A DNA stretch of 64,000 nucleotides, taken from the NCBI GenBank assembly GCA_020740775.1, contig JAHEWK010000045.1, positions 124,001-188,000 of the forward strand, given 5' to 3'. Below, in pieces: positions 11,090-21,025 of the stretch (the stretch's first letter is position 1; each line of letters opens with the position of its first letter). This DNA comes from Ilyonectria destructans (Eukaryota > Ascomycota > Sordariomycetes > Hypocreales > Nectriaceae). Made by a program: the position numbers and the translations under genes. The notes under the pieces are model-generated. The model saw nothing but the letters and a program-made list of their open reading frames with translations. It was not told the DNA's origin and did not search any database.

Positions 11090-12375
11090 GCCGTGGCACG
11101 CCCGCGTGTCGTTGGTGTGCGAGGTAGAGCGGAAGATGGCGATAGCGGCAGCCAATAGTGCCGAAGACATCACCATCACGACCAGCGCTTCGGACAAAGG
11201 AGGAATGGTGGGCATGGGAGGCATCATCAGCCACAGAGCAGCAGGGCAAGCGAACAGAGTCGTGGCCAGGTACTCGGTCACCCTCGGCTCTCGAGACGAC
11301 CAGAACCCCTACACGGCCGAGTTGGGGGCGATAGCGACGGCATTGCGATGCATGCCTGACGGACTACGGGACCGAAGACTTACCATACTGTCAAGCGGCC
11401 AGTCAGCTCTGAAGGCGATCGCGCGACCGCGACAACAATCGGGACAGTGCGCCATCCGGGAAATCTACAACCACATCCGACGGCTGGGAAAAGGCAACAA
11501 CAATGTTAAAATGATCTGGGTACCGTCCCGGGACGACGCGTTCCCCTTGGGACCCAAGGCGAAGAGACAGGCGCAGAGAGCAACCGAAGCAGGACGTACG
11601 GCAGAGACGCCGCCATACCAAGCTCGATCGACGCGGACAAGACTGGCGAGAGCGCAGCTACAACAGCACCAGGCGCTACCGGACAGAGTGGGCGGCTTCT
11701 CCAAGAGGGTTGACAAAGCGCTACCAGGAAAACACACAAAGGTGCTATACGACGGACTGAAGAGGCGCGAAGCAGACACGCTTTCACAGTTACGCACGGG
11801 AATGGCGAGGATCAACAGCTACCTGTCGAGGATCGGCGCGGTGGAATCAGACTTGTGTGATTGCGGACGGGCAACCGAGACGATGGAACATTTTCTCTTT
11901 CGCTGCAGCAAGTGGGATGCACAACGCGAAGGCATGCGGCGAATCGGACAAAGCGAGATGGGAACCTCTCATTCTTTCTGGGAGGAAAGTCGGCGTTGGA
12001 TGGACCGAGATGGTCACCTAACCTACAGGCGGTGCGAGCAACAATCAAATTCGCGATGGAGACAGGAAGACTAGGGCCACGGGAGGAGAATTGAACATAC
12101 TAACAACCAGAACTAGAACATACTAACACAACACAGCCTCATTTTGACAGACCACGCTTCAGCTGCTGAGGATAGGATGCTGAACACTTGGAGAAATTGG
12201 CCTTCAAGCAGGCCTGTCAGAGAGAGTCAAGCGAGGCCAAAAGAAAGCGATCCAGGGAGAGAAAGTGGGGCTTTACTTTGTGGTCAGGATTAAAGGTGGC
12301 AGAAATGTAAATAGCATAGCGTATTCCATGGCCCTATGAGATCCGTTCTCCCGGGCGTAATAAATCTACTACTAC
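11090..12375 (+). mobile_element. 5'-truncated LINE (Tad-like) 3' portion
   Basis: Carries the RNase H part and C-terminal Cys motif of a LINE ORF2, a 3' untranslated region of about 280 bp, and a terminal simple repeat (cgtaataaat followed by CTA units, 12356-12376). No reverse transcriptase is left, so the copy is 5'-truncated. The left edge is not defined. A MITE is inserted right at its 3' tail. Confidence 0.7.
11106..12094 (+). pseudogene. LINE ORF2 C-terminus: RNase H domain and Cys/His knuckle
   Basis: The first 120 residues fit RNase H as found in Tad-type LINEs: an Asp in SASDKGGMVGMGGI, AELGAIATAL, then SSGQSALKAI and PRQQSGQ. A CDCG...HFLFRC motif follows, typical of the ORF2 C-terminus in this group. 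The open frame ends at 12074, but the family C-terminus (GGKSALDGPRWSPNLQAVRA, ending METGRL) is in the next frame up to TGA at 12094. One base was therefore lost near 11964. The fragment lacks endonuclease and reverse transcriptase and cannot move by itself. Confidence 0.75.
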
Positions 12376-12377
12376 TA

Positions 12378-12677
12378 CGGAGGGCCCTTTCAAAAGTCTT
12401 GTCCCAAGAAAAAGCAACGATTTCCAGTCAGCCAATCATAGCTAGGCTAGGTACATCAAATACTTCCTGTTTCTTACATGCCCTGGAAGGCCACAGATTA
12501 CAGCACACCGCCAGCCGCTAAGTCTTGACCAGCAGCCGCTAATGCCCCTGGAGCAACAGCAGGTATAGCAAATGGCTTCAGTGCGCTGCCTGGACTGCCA
12601 TGTATCTCAGGTAACTGACAGGGTATAGAGATGTGGCGTTGCTAGCGCTTGGACAAGACTTTTGAAAGGGCCCTCCG
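12378..12677. mobile_element. 300-bp MITE with 27-bp perfect terminal inverted repeats and TA target site
   Basis: Left end begins cggagggccctttcaaaagt (12378-12404); the right end (12651-12677) is its exact reverse complement over 27 bp. TA flanks both sides (12376-12377, 12678-12679). The inside has no ORF. TIRs plus a TA duplication indicate a non-autonomous Tc1/mariner-type element. It separates a LINE tail from a FAR1-domain remnant. Confidence 0.85.
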
Positions 12678-12681
12678 TACA

Positions 12682-13051
12682 ATGCGCAGATATCATTTGT
12701 CGATGATGTCCCGAATCACGAGTCTCTATTCAAAGCAATTAATGCTTGGGCGAAGCCTCGAGGATATGCATTCACGACGGGAAAGTCTTCGAAGACTCCT
12801 AACGGCCGGGTAAAAGTCGTGTACGCATGCGATCGGAACAGGCCACCGCCGAGCAATTCGATTGAACGAGTACGCCGCACCTCAAGTCGAAAAACAGGCT
12901 GCAAGTTCTCAGTGCTCGCCAAGCAATCATTAGATGGACGCACGTGGATCCTCGGCTGCCGACCAGACAAATAATGCGCGAAGCACAATCACCCACCAAG
13001 CGAAGACCCATCTGCTCACCCGGCGCATCGCAGACTTGAGGAGTGAGATGC
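12682..13051 (+). pseudogene. FAR1-type DNA-binding domain remnant of a MULE transposase
   Basis: Translation from 12682 gives FVDDVPNHESLFKAINAWAK, then a zinc-binding pattern (YACDRN, GCKFSV, W-x-L, HNHPPS), the layout of FAR1/WRKY-GCM1 DNA-binding domains at the N-terminus of fungal MULE (Hop-like) transposases. The frame has an in-frame TAA after CRPDK and ends at TGA near 13051. The catalytic part is absent. The start may have been cut off by the adjacent MITE. Confidence 0.65.
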
Positions 13052-13087
13052 AGCAACTGTCAGGGCAGAGAAGCGTGACTATTACCA

Positions 13088-13260
13088 TGCAATGTACATC
13101 TCGTGTCAGCGCTCGAGTGGACGTCTCCGCTGCCGTGAGCTGACTGCGTCGAGGATAGTGTTGACGTGACGCGCACAGGGTGGAGTGAGCCTGTGGGAAC
13201 GCGGTTGGCACGGGGCGCGTTTGGTGTCGCAAACACGGCCCGGCCTTGCGCGTGAGCATT
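13088..13260 (+). repeat. Dispersed repeat, inverted partner of 10021-10192
   Basis: Starts atgcaatgtacatctcgtgt; about 170 bp align with the reverse complement of 10021-10192. Differences are mostly C/T and G/A. No ORF. Confidence 0.55.
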
Positions 13261-13548
13261 CAACGCTCCGCGATGCGGCGACCCTGCTACAGCCCAGCTT
13301 CCAACTTCTAGCCTCTATTATTGGGCTGCTTCATTCACCAGCCTGTCCTCGGATTTCCCCGGAGAGTAATCGCAGCAAAACGGCGTCCGCGATCTTACTA
13401 TCTACAACGGCACGACAGTAGGCTGGAAGTCGACAGGTGGATAAGACCCGCGTTTGGCGGGGATTCACTTCACTCCAGCTTTAATACCAGCCCAGAAGTA
13501 TAAAATACAAGTACTTCATTCTTGATAGATGCTGTACTGTAGTGTAGA

Positions 13549-16283
13549 TTACCGTTTTTGCACATTATTCGCCATGTCTTCCCTCAAAGAACGGTAATGA
13601 GCCACACAGGCTCTCGTAGTAGGGTGATCAGATCCAAAAACTTCCACATAACCGTCACAGGCCCTCTCATACAGCTTAGCCGCCTCTGAGAAGCGGGTCT
13701 GTCTGTGGAAGAGGTAGGCTAGGTTGTAAACGGTCGTGAGCGTGTCTGGATGCTCTCTGCCGAGCACCTTCTCCCGAGCATCCAGAGCTCGTCGATTCAT
13801 CTGCTCCGCCTCCTCGAACTGTCCCTGGTATTGCAGCACCAACGCAAGATTGCTGATGCTCGTGAGCGTGTCTGGATGCTCTCTGCCGAGCACCTTCTCC
13901 CGAGCATCCAGAGCTCGTCGATTTATCTCCCCCGCCTCCTCGTACTTTCCCTGGTATTGCAGCACCCCTGCAAGATTGCTGATGCTCATGAGCGTGTCTG
14001 GATGCTCTCTGCCGAGCACCTTCTCCCGAGCATCCAGAGCTTGTCGATTCATCTGCTCTGCCTCCTCGTACTTTCCCTGGTATCGCAGCACCTCTGCAAG
14101 ATTGCTGATGCTCGTGAGCGTGTAAGGATGCTCTCTGCCGAGTACCTTCTCATACCCCTCGAGAGCTCGTCGATTCATCTGCTCCGCCTCCTCGTACTTT
14201 CCCTGGTATCCCAGCACCAACGCAAGATTGCTGATGCTCGTGAGCGTGGAAGGATGCTCTCTGCCGAGTACCTTCTCATACCCCTCGAGAGCTCGTCGAT
14301 TCATCTGCTCCGCCTCCTCGTACTTTCCCTGGTATCGCAGCACTGACGCAAGATTGCTGATGCTCGTGAGCGTGGAAGGATGCTCTCTGCCGAGTACCTT
14401 CTCATACCCCTCGAGAGCTCGTCGATTCATCTGCTCCGCCTCCTCGTACTTTCCCTGGTATCGCAGCACTGACGCAAGATTGCTGATGCTCGTGAGCGTG
14501 GAAGGATGCTCTCTGCCGAGTACCTTCTCATACCCCTCGAGAGCTCGTCGATTCATCTGCTCTGCCTCCTCGTACTTTCCCTGGTATCGCAGCACTGACG
14601 CAAGATTGCTGATGCTCGTGAGCGTGTCTGGATGCTCTCTGCCGAGCACCTTCTCGCTTGCATCCAGAGCTCGTCGATTCATCTGCTCTGCCTCCTCGTA
14701 TTTTCCCTGGTATTGCAGTACCCCTGCAAGATTGCTGATGCTCGTAAGCGTGTCTGGATGCTCTCTGCCGAGCACCCTCTCCCTTATCTCCAGAGCTCGT
14801 CGATTCATCTCCTCCGCCTCTTCGTATATCCCCTTCATCCATCGATACCATCCTGCGTTTGTAAGCAACCTGGCCCACCTTAAAATATCTTCAGTACTAT
14901 TTGGCTCCTCTTCAAGAATTTTATCAATATGGGGATCCAATCTCTTGCATTCCAGCCAGTTTTTATACTCCCCTGATGGATATTGGTCTGATATAACCTT
15001 TAGAAACTCCCGCTTCCGCTGCTGTATATTGCTAAATGACGATAGCCATACCTGCGTGCAAAATTGCACTAAAGCATGCATTTCGAATATTTCTTTATCA
15101 GCCATTACCGCCACTAATAAGTATCCGCGAAGGGTCTCAAGGTCATCCTCAAGAACATCTTCCTTATGGTCACGTACATAGGCCTGGAGGGCGGACTCGG
15201 GAATTCCCTGCGGGTTAAAGAAGCTCATAAAGGAGAGTAAGTTAGCGGCTGACGGCCGTTCGCGACGGATCTGCTCGAATGTGATCTGCCATGTAGTGAC
15301 GATTGAGTTCGAAGCGCTCTCGTCCCGACGGAGGTCGCCTGCATCTTTATTGAGGATGCTTGCCTTCTTTTTGTTGCTCCCCCGGAACTCATTTAGGTAT
15401 GTGGGTATGGACATTCGCGGTGCCCGGCGGTTGATGAAAGCGGCGGCCTGCGTAATGGCAAGAGGCATATGGTCAAGAGTACGGACTAAATCGGTAGCTG
15501 CTCCGGCGTCGTAGCCAACCTCGAGTTTTTCCCGCAGAAGTTGGCATGCTTCCTCGGTTTTCATCGCTGGTATGGTAAGGATGTTACTCCAACCACCTAC
15601 CAATCTTTCTGCTACATCCATGTTTCGCGATGTAACGACGATAGATCCATTACAGTTCTGCGGTAAGAACGAGGCAAGTCGTTCCTGTGTAGTTGAGAAG
15701 AAAACGCCGACATCATCGGCGTTATCGAGGATCATCTCCCACGGGCCGTTCTCCTCGACGCGGAGCCACTCGCTTACCAGCCGAAAGACATTAACATCGG
15801 GATCGTTCCGCCGGGGCAGTTCGAGTCTGTCCGCGATCGACCGGTAGGCCTCCTCAAATCGCCCTCGAGTGCTCGCATGCACCCAGAAGACCCATGTGTT
15901 CAGCGCGCGCTGTCGGACTTGATGCGCATATTGAATGGCAAGCTGCGATTTTCTTTGATCGTGAGTCGAGGGGTGACATAGTTATGCTGTCTCTAGACTT
16001 ACCCTATACCACCAAGGCCGACGAGGGCAATACGAGCAGCAGGTCTGGCACATTTCTCATGCATCCATTTCAGGATATCGGGACGGTCGACAAAGTCGGG
16101 ATCAGGTGGAAAGGGCACTGTCGAGAACGGCTTGCGGGGTTTGGGTGGATTTCGCTCAGCTGCGGCGGCGGGCACGCCGGTTCCATAGAAGTGGAAGTTG
16201 TTCGATCCGCCATGGGACGCTTGCGGGGCCGCGATGGTGTTTTGACCACTGACTGTGTCATGAAAATGAGTGGGTACGTCCAT
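13549..16283 (-). CDS. NB-ARC-TPR NLR with intact N-terminal amyloid-type motif (NLR1)
   Basis: Two exons, 16283-16003 and 15952-13549; the 50-bp intron (gtaagt...caaag) falls inside the P-loop codons, giving GLGGIGKSQ. The product is 894 residues. I chose ATG at 16283 because the paralog at 18344 starts at the same place relative to the motif. Residues 7-34 hold the motif (FHDTVSGQ, then GGSNNFHFYG), close to the C-terminus of the neighbouring PNP protein. NB-ARC: P-loop, kinase-2 (WEMILDNADD), RNBS-B-like (GSIVVTSRN), MPLAITQAAA and an MHD-like FEMHALVQF. Ten TPR units follow (core YQGKYEEAEQMNRRALDA), kinesin-light-chain style. In this fungal NLR class, ligand binding to the TPRs should drive oligomerisation and expose the N-terminal motif as an amyloid template. 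Divergent from the PNP gene over 254 bp. Confidence 0.88.
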
Positions 16284-16537
16284 TGTCACCGCAGTCGCTG
16301 GGGCATAGCTCTCTGGGAGTAGCAACTCGTTCGCAAGTGTGGTTGTGGAATGGATGGGGTGCAAAGTGCAGCCTTGCCCGCTCGAAGCGCTGTTGGACAG
16401 CCCTACTTTGGAGGCCCCGCAGCTGAACAAGCTCCTAGCCACGTGCAAACACCATGCATCTGTCAACACACACGGAGCTTTGAACTGCTTCGAAAGCGAG
16501 GCCCCAAACACTTAGGTTGTCCTCTTCCCATCTGATC
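16284..16537. promoter_or_regulatory. Shared divergent promoter of NLR1 and PNP effector
   Basis: 254 bp separate the two start codons. A palindromic CACGTG (E-box-like) lies at 16440-16445; no TATA box is obvious. Head-to-head placement implies co-regulation, which is common for fungal NLR/effector pairs. No binding factor can be named. Confidence 0.5.
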
Positions 16538-17848
16538 ATGTCATCTCCGCAGCCTTCTCGCCGTGACGACTTCGAGGTCGCAATCATCTGCGCACTGCCG
16601 CTCGAGTACGATGCCGTGTCTTACATCTTCGACGAGTTCTGGGATGAAAATGGCGATCGATACGGACGAGCGACGGGAGACCCCAACAGCTATACGACTG
16701 GCCGTGTGGGCAAATACAATGTCGTTCTGGCCCTTTTGCCGCACATGGGCAAGACTAACGCGGCCAGCGCGGCCGCAAGCATGCGATCGAGCTACGGAGG
16801 CTTGCAACTGGCCCTCCTAGTCGGCGTGTGCGGAGCTATGCCTTGCGGCCGAGACGGCGAAGTTTTGTTAGGCGATGTAGTCATCAGCAAGACCGTCGTC
16901 CAGTACGATTTCGGCCGGCAGTATCCTGACAAGTTTGTACGCAAGAACACCGTGGAGGACAATCTTGGCCGGCCGAACAAAGACGTCCGCAATCTGCTCG
17001 CTCTATTCGAGACCGACCGGGGCCTCGACCAGCTCGAACAACGGACTGCCCGGTGTCTTCGGCAGCTGCAGGCCAACGTCGCCCAGACAAGGCGTCGGGG
17101 CAAGTACGACTACCCCGGACCGGCGGAAGACAGGCTATTCGAGCCGACCTACCGTCACAAGCACCACGTATCGCCGACATGTAGTTGCCGCGATTGCTTC
17201 AGCGACGTAGACCCCGTTTGCGACGAGGCCCTCAGCTCGTCATGCGCGGATCTCGGATGCGACGACGAACATCTTGTCACGAGGGAACGGCTCCAGGCAA
17301 AACGGCAGTCAGAACACGATGACAGCGATACGGCTCGGCAGCCGGCAGTGCATGTGGGGGCGGTTGCATCGGGAGATACCGTGATGAAGTCGGCTGCCGA
17401 CAGAGACAGGCTCTCGAGGGAAGCAGGCGTGATTGCGTTTGAGATGGAGGGCGCTGGGGTCTGGGACGAAGTTCCCTGTATCGTGGTCAAGGGAGCGTGC
17501 GACTATGCGGACTGTCACAAGCATAAGGGATGGCAGAACTTTGCAGCGGCGACGGCGGCCGCGGCGTCCAAGGCAATTCTGGAAGGCTATATCCGAACTG
17601 ACAAAGCTCTGAAAGCGTCCGCGGGCGACGGTAAGTGTAGTTCGTCTCCGATGTTTGCGAACAGGGCTGGTGGCAATGAAGACACCGGGAGCCGCAACGG
17701 TTCCGCGGCCAGCATACCTCAACAGGACCAAGCAGCCAATGCCGCGCATGGGCCGGTTTTCCATGGGCCTATCTCAGGCCAATACGTCATTCCGGGAACC
17801 CACACGACGGGAGGGACCGTCAACTTCAATTTCGGGCCGCAGAGCTAA
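16538..17848 (+). CDS. PNP-fold (nucleoside phosphorylase superfamily) effector with C-terminal amyloid-type motif
   Basis: 436 residues from ATG at 16538 (MSSPQPSRRDDF) to TAA. PNP_UDP signatures: VAIICALPLEYDAV near the start, ALLVGVCGAMP, GDVVISKTVVQYDFG, VGAVASGDTVMKS, FEMEGAGVWDE (the Glu that binds ribose in this superfamily) and GACDYADCHK (acidic base-binding residue). The key residues look intact, so it could hydrolyse or phosphorolyse a nucleoside or nucleotide; related immune effectors in bacteria cleave ATP. A Cys-rich insertion (CSCRDCF) lies mid-domain. The last 30 residues (FHGPISGQYVI... GGTVNFNFG) match the N-termini of both flanking NLRs, as expected of an effector activated by amyloid templating. 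It lacks its own NB-ARC, so it is a separate effector and not a full NLR. The substrate is inferred, not shown. Confidence 0.87.
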   Translation: MSSPQPSRRDDFEVAIICALPLEYDAVSYIFDEFWDENGDRYGRATGDPNSYTTGRVGKYNVVLALLPHMGKTNAASAAASMRSSYGGLQLALLVGVCGAMPCGRDGEVLLGDVVISKTVVQYDFGRQYPDKFVRKNTVEDNLGRPNKDVRNLLALFETDRGLDQLEQRTARCLRQLQANVAQTRRRGKYDYPGPAEDRLFEPTYRHKHHVSPTCSCRDCFSDVDPVCDEALSSSCADLGCDDEHLVTRERLQAKRQSEHDDSDTARQPAVHVGAVASGDTVMKSAADRDRLSREAGVIAFEMEGAGVWDEVPCIVVKGACDYADCHKHKGWQNFAAATAAAASKAILEGYIRTDKALKASAGDGKCSSSPMFANRAGGNEDTGSRNGSAASIPQQDQAANAAHGPVFHGPISGQYVIPGTHTTGGTVNFNFGPQS

Positions 17849-18343
17849 CGAGGAAGAGGGTATACGGGTGAGCCAAGATACGAGGACAGCAGTCGCTTGC
17901 TCTCGGTTCGGCTCGTCTATGCGGGGCGATGATATGAAATCCTATGTCATAGATGCCTGCGCTAGCATGGGCTGAGAGAACGGTTGTTGCCCCATCGTGT
18001 TCGTTCGAAATTGTTGTTACGTTGTCTCACCGCATCATGTATCTTGTACGTTACTCTAGGCTACAAACTCCGTGCGAACTTATGCACAGATAGCATGCAT
18101 CAAAGTGATAATAGAGACTGCATATGCGTCCGGCCGGTGGTGCTGGTGTTTTGGACGAGACCGCGTTCTAGACCGGCTGCGATTTGATTCGCTCCTGCAG
18201 CTGAGCTGTGATTCGTCCCACGCAGTGTCACGCTTCTTCTCAGCCGCAGGCATATCGTGTACGCAGCCTGACTGAAACTAGATCGAGTGAAATACTGGCA
18301 GCGTGCTTGCAAGAGATGAAGAGGCATGCAACCTGTTGCTTCC
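17849..18343. other. Intergenic between PNP and NLR2
   Basis: 495 bp with no ORF of note. Holds the PNP 3' flank and presumably the NLR2 promoter. No repeat or motif recognised. Confidence 0.5.
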
Positions 18344-20796
18344 ATGAGTTATACCAGCTTCCAAGCGCCAGTTAGCGGCGAACACGTGTTTGCCGGCGTG
18401 CACGCGTCTGGGCACGATCAACTACAATTTTGGCGGCCATGCCCCACCGCGACCTATTCGACCCTTCTCGACCATCCCTTTCCCGTCGGATCCCAAGTTC
18501 GTTGAGCGGACGGACATCGTTCTCTGGCTGCGAGATCAAACCGCACAACCGGGCAGCCGCGCTGCGCTCGTCGGGCTCGGCGGCATCGGGTAGGCTGTGT
18601 GCCCCATGGCCCAAAGACTTTGCTGACAGACCAAGGAAATCACAGGTTGCGATCCATTACGCGCACAAAGTCCGACAGGCGTCACCGGACACCTGGGTTT
18701 TCTGGGTGCATGCGAGCTCCAGGGCCCGTTTCGAGGAGGCGTACCGAAACATCGCCGATAAACTACAGCTTCCAGGACGAGATGATCTGAAGCGCAACGT
18801 GCTCCGGCTGGTGCATACCTGGCTGTGCGACGAAGAGAATGGACCATGGATGATGGTGCTCGACAATGCCGATTCCGTTGAGGTGTTCTTTCCGGGCTCC
18901 CATGGCTCACGCGACCAGTCGCTAGCGTCATTCCTACCAAAGACCGGCCGCGGATCGATCATCATTACATCTCGCAACACGGATGCGGCAGAGAGGCTGG
19001 CCGGCCTGGATGCCGTCTACAATGTGCCGATGATGGAGAAAAGCCAAGCCTTGCAGCTTCTCCGGAACAGGCTTGGGGAGTGCGCCGAGGATGATGTGGT
19101 AATGACAGATCTAATTGATGATCTAAACTATATGCCTCTTGCAATAACCCAGGCTGCCGCTTACATCAAGCGAAGGAGACCCCGTATGTCGGTAACGGCT
19201 TACGTGGACGAGTTCCGGAGAAGCTATAAGAAGAAGGCGAGCCTCCTTAACAGAGACGGCGGTGACCTCCGTCGGGATGAGAGCGCCTCTAACTCGATCG
19301 TCACTACATGGCAGATCACCTTCGAGCAGATCCGTCGCGAACGGCCGTCCGCCGCAAACTTGCTCTCTTTTATGAGCTTCTTTAATCCACAGGGAATTCC
19401 CGAGTCCACCCTCCAGGCCTACACACATAACCACAAGGAAGACGTTCTTGAGGATGATCTTGAGACCCTTCGTGGATACTTATTAGTGGCGGTAATGGCT
19501 GATAAAGAAATATTCGAAATGCATGCTTTAGTGCAATTTTGTACACAGGTGTGGCTATCGTCATTTAGCAATATACAGCAGCGGAAGCGGGAGTTTCTAA
19601 AGGTCATATCAGACCAATATCCATCAGGGGAGTATAAAAACTGGCCAGAATGCAAGAGATTGGATCCCCATATTGATAACATTCTTAAAGAGGAGCCAAA
19701 TAGTACTGAAGATGTTTTAAGGTGGGCCAGGCTGCTTACCAACGCAGGATGGTATCGGCGGATGAAGGGGATATATGAGGAGGCGGAGCAGATGAATCGA
19801 CGAGCTCTGGAGACAAGGGAGAGGGTGCTTGGCAGAGAGCACCCAGATACGCTTATGAGTGTCCATATTCTTGCAGGGGTGCTGCGATACCAGGGGAAGT
19901 ACGAGGAGGCGGAGCAGATGAATCGACGAGCTCTGGATGCTTGGGAGAAGGTGCTCGGCAGAGAGCATCCAGACACGCTCGCGAGCATCAACAATCTTGC
20001 GGGGGTGCTGCGATGCCAGGGAAAGTATGAGGAGGCCGAGCAGATGAATCGACGAGCTCTGGATGCAAGCGAGAAGGTGCTCGGCAGCGAGCATCCGGAC
20101 TCACTCACGAGCATCAGCAATCTTGCGTTGGTGCTGCGGTACCAGGGAAAGTACGAGGAGGCGGAGCAGATGAATCGACAAGCTCTGGATGCTCGGGAGA
20201 AGGTGCTCGGCAGCGAGCATCCAGACACGCTCACGAGTATCAGCAATCTTGCAGGGGTGCTGCAATACCAGGGAAAGTACGAGGAGGCGGAGCAGATGAA
20301 TCAACTTGCTCTGGAGACAAGGGAGAAGGTGCTCGGCAGAGAGCATCCTTCTACGCTCACAAGCATCAGCAATCTTGCGGGGGTGCTGCAATACCAGGGA
20401 AAGTACGAGGAGGCAGAGCAGATGAATCGACGAGCTCTGGATGCTTGCGAGAAGGTGCTCGGCAGAGAGCATCCTTCCACGCTCGCGAGCATCAACAATC
20501 TTGCGTTGGTGCTGCGGTACCAGGGAAAGCACGAGGAGGCGGAGCAGACGAATCGACGAGCTCTGGATGCTTGCGAGAAGGTGCTCGGCAGAGAGCATCC
20601 GGGCACGCTCACGAGCGTTTACAACCTAGCCTACCTCTTCCACAGACGGACCCGCTTCTCAGAGGCGGCTAAGCTGTATGAGAGGGCCTGTGACGGTTAT
20701 GTGGAAGTTCTCGGATCTGATCACCCTACTACGAGAGCCTGTGTGGCACATTACCGTTCTTTGAGAGACGACATGGCGAATGAGCATGTACATTAA
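18344..20796 (+). CDS. NB-ARC-TPR NLR with frameshifted N-terminal amyloid-type motif (NLR2)
   Basis: Exon 1 is 18344-18589, exon 2 is 18636-20796; the 46-bp intron again splits the P-loop (GLGGIG/KSQVAIHYA). The N-terminus from ATG 18344 reads MSYTSFQAPVSGEHVFAGVH; after ASG the frame breaks at the GGG of 18410-18412, and the matching second half GTINYNFGG is in the +1 frame. Against the PNP motif this is a one-base gain or a two-base loss. The rest is whole: kinase-2 WMMVLDNADS, GSIIITSRN, MPLAITQAAA, FEMHALVQF and eight TPR units. Its central arm is nearly identical in DNA to that of NLR1. If translated from a downstream start it would sense but fail to signal through the motif. A sequencing error is possible. 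Confidence 0.8.
18408..18413 (+). other. Frameshift site inside the amyloid-type motif
   Basis: The codons tct ggg cac continue out of frame; shifting by one at the G run gives ggc acg atc aac tac, which encodes GTINY and matches the PNP GGTVNF. Confidence 0.75.
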
Positions 20797-20803
20797 TAGA
20801 GGT

Positions 20804-21025
20804 TGTTGGATACGCAATTTGCTATATGCAATAGCAGAAGTGATTGATCAAATGATGTAAATTGAGAAGGTTGTTCTTGTATTGATTGAGGGTCGTACGG
20901 GTCCTGTTTTATAAAGGGATCTAGATCCGAGTGTCAAAGGGAGACGGATCCGGCGTTGTTATGATGCCGTATCCGGCCGTCCGGATCAGGCATGTTATGC
21001 CGCCACACGAGGTCTCAATCCAACA
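20804..21025. mobile_element. Probable solo LTR (Copia-like)
   Basis: 222 bp bounded by tgttgga and tccaaca, perfect inverted 7-mers of the TG...CA type, with no internal coding part. Flanking 5-mers (gaggt/cgggt) agree only partly. It starts 8 bp after the NLR2 stop codon and may supply its 3' end. A related start (tgttagatacgcaat) is seen at 28059. Confidence 0.5.

Noticed and set aside
13736..15181. Long plus-strand ORFs across the TPR repeats of NLR1
   Set aside because: Antisense shadows of a homogenised TPR array; repetitive Ser/Arg/Leu composition only.
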